In this document: positions 63,551 to 64,000 of the stretch, piece after piece | How the letters are laid out: the number at the start of each line of letters is the position of its first letter | Position numbering within the stretch: the first letter of the stretch is position 1 | Assembly (NCBI RefSeq): GCF_900618535.1 | Contig: NZ_UYJA01000001.1 | Span: forward strand, 806,001 to 870,000 | Length of the DNA: 64,000 nt | From: Pseudomonas bubulae | Lineage (GTDB): Bacteria; Pseudomonadota; Gammaproteobacteria; Pseudomonadales; Pseudomonadaceae | Reading direction: 5' to 3' | Translations under genes and position numbers: made by a program | Notes under the pieces: model-generated | What the model saw: only the letters and a program-made list of their open reading frames with translations | Told to the model about the DNA's origin: nothing | Database searches by the model: none

Positions 63551-63576
63551 ACGCGCCTGTCGCCAATCAGGCGCGT
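63551..63576 (-). terminator. terminator of the DUF6124 gene
   Basis: ACGCGCCTG-N8-CAGGCGCGT followed on the minus strand by TATTTAG, seven bases past the stop. Confidence 0.7.
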
Positions 63577-63582
63577 GCTGCT

Positions 63583-63930
63583 TCAGTGCGTTGCCAGCGT
63601 ATCCAGCGACTTGTCGACATACCCCTTGGCCAGCTCCACCAAGTGCATGACCGACAACACCAGATCGCGCGCGGGCCCGCTCAAGCCATTCCCCGCCTCA
63701 TTCGCGCAGGCACCCGCACAGCGCAACAAGTCTGACGCCTGGGCCAGGGCCGCTTCTGAATTGACACTGTGCGGGATGGCAAACAAGGCCGTGCCCAAGG
63801 GGCGAAGAGGCTTATGGTTTTGCAGGTAGTAATTGAGCGCGCGCTCAGCGGCGGCACGGTCCAGCAACGGGTCGTTAGCCTCAGCAGCAGCGAGGGATAA
63901 CACGGGTGGATCGGGGGTGATCTTTTTCAT
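63583..63930 (-). CDS. DUF6124 family protein
   Basis: A 115-residue protein with the DUF6124 pattern of Pseudomonas: RAAAERALNYYL, PLGTALFAIPHSVNSEAALA, and a helical end GLSGPARDLVLSVMHLVELA. The ATG at 63930 is used because GGAG lies seven bases upstream; the ATG at 63942 overlaps that site. These proteins occur in many paralogues per genome and have no known function. The remaining 70 bases of the window hold its leader only. Confidence 0.8.
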   Translation of the reverse strand: MKKITPDPPVLSLAAAEANDPLLDRAAAERALNYYLQNHKPLRPLGTALFAIPHSVNSEAALAQASDLLRCAGACANEAGNGLSGPARDLVLSVMHLVELAKGYVDKSLDTLATH

Positions 63931-64000
63931 GGGGTTCTCCAAATTTATGGAGCTGCCCTTGATCGCTACTAAACGAATGGGAAGGCAGCCGTACGCAGGT

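Noticed and set aside
63148..63735. 195-residue plus-strand frame across the dispersed element
   Set aside because: It reads through a repeat element and then antisense to the DUF6124 gene; its composition is not protein-like.

Overview
The window looks like a chromosomal stretch of a fluorescent-group Pseudomonas. It carries Pseudomonas-type REP palindromes (GTGGGAGCG... family). Several blocks keep gene sets I know from P. aeruginosa: the itaconate operon (PA0877-PA0886), rssBC-vacJ (PA2797-PA2800) and gdhB next to the MoxR/Bat operon (PA3068 onward). Lineage-specific families such as DUF6124 are also present. I see no rRNA, tRNA, CRISPR, prophage or insertion sequence.

Layout: (1) 1-7.1 kb is the tail of a meta-cleavage operon (hydratase cut by the window edge, acylating acetaldehyde dehydrogenase, aldolase) with an MFS aromatic-acid transporter, an OprD-type porin and an amidase-signature enzyme. 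(2) 7.2-10.7 kb pairs an 8-oxoguanine deaminase with an NCS2 purine permease. (3) 10.8-14.0 kb holds a basic secreted protein, a YeeE/YedE sulfur-type transporter divergent from a MarR regulator, a decayed peroxiredoxin and a triplicated REP array. (4) 14.0-23.9 kb is the itaconate operon ich-ACAD-VOC-prpD-like-ict-ccl-dctPQM with its divergent LysR regulator; dctP carries a one-base frameshift. (5) 24-29.6 kb has a GlxA-type regulator, an arylsulfotransferase-like propeller, rssBC, mlaA and a DUF4404 gene. (6) 29.7-36.2 kb has the giant NAD-glutamate dehydrogenase, a small acidic protein and an amidohydrolase. (7) 36.5-48.9 kb is a tightly packed run: MoxR ATPase, DUF58, DUF4381, two vWA/TPR membrane proteins and BatD, followed by sbcDC and a GST.

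(8) 49.0-52.0 kb is a compact redox-stress module: a membrane-anchored catalase-family protein and cytochrome b561 diverge from an ECF sigma/anti-sigma pair. Two divergent promoters share the same GGAAT-N16-CGTC pattern, so the sigma factor probably drives both arms. (9) 52.0-64.0 kb has a small secreted protein, a lactonase-fold propeller, a DUF5629-like protein, a 1566-residue protein resembling the dermonecrotic-toxin-N-terminal (DUF6543) family, a REC-GGDEF-EAL regulator, an OsmC-YcaO fusion, a Pseudomonas dispersed repeat element and a DUF6124 protein.

The strongest items for a second look are the ECF peroxidase module, the OsmC-YcaO fusion, the MarR operator wrapped round its own -10 box, the two disrupted genes (peroxiredoxin and dctP), the GST whose C-terminus comes from a dispersed repeat, and the very large uncharacterised protein. 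All family calls are from reading the sequence; no database search was run.
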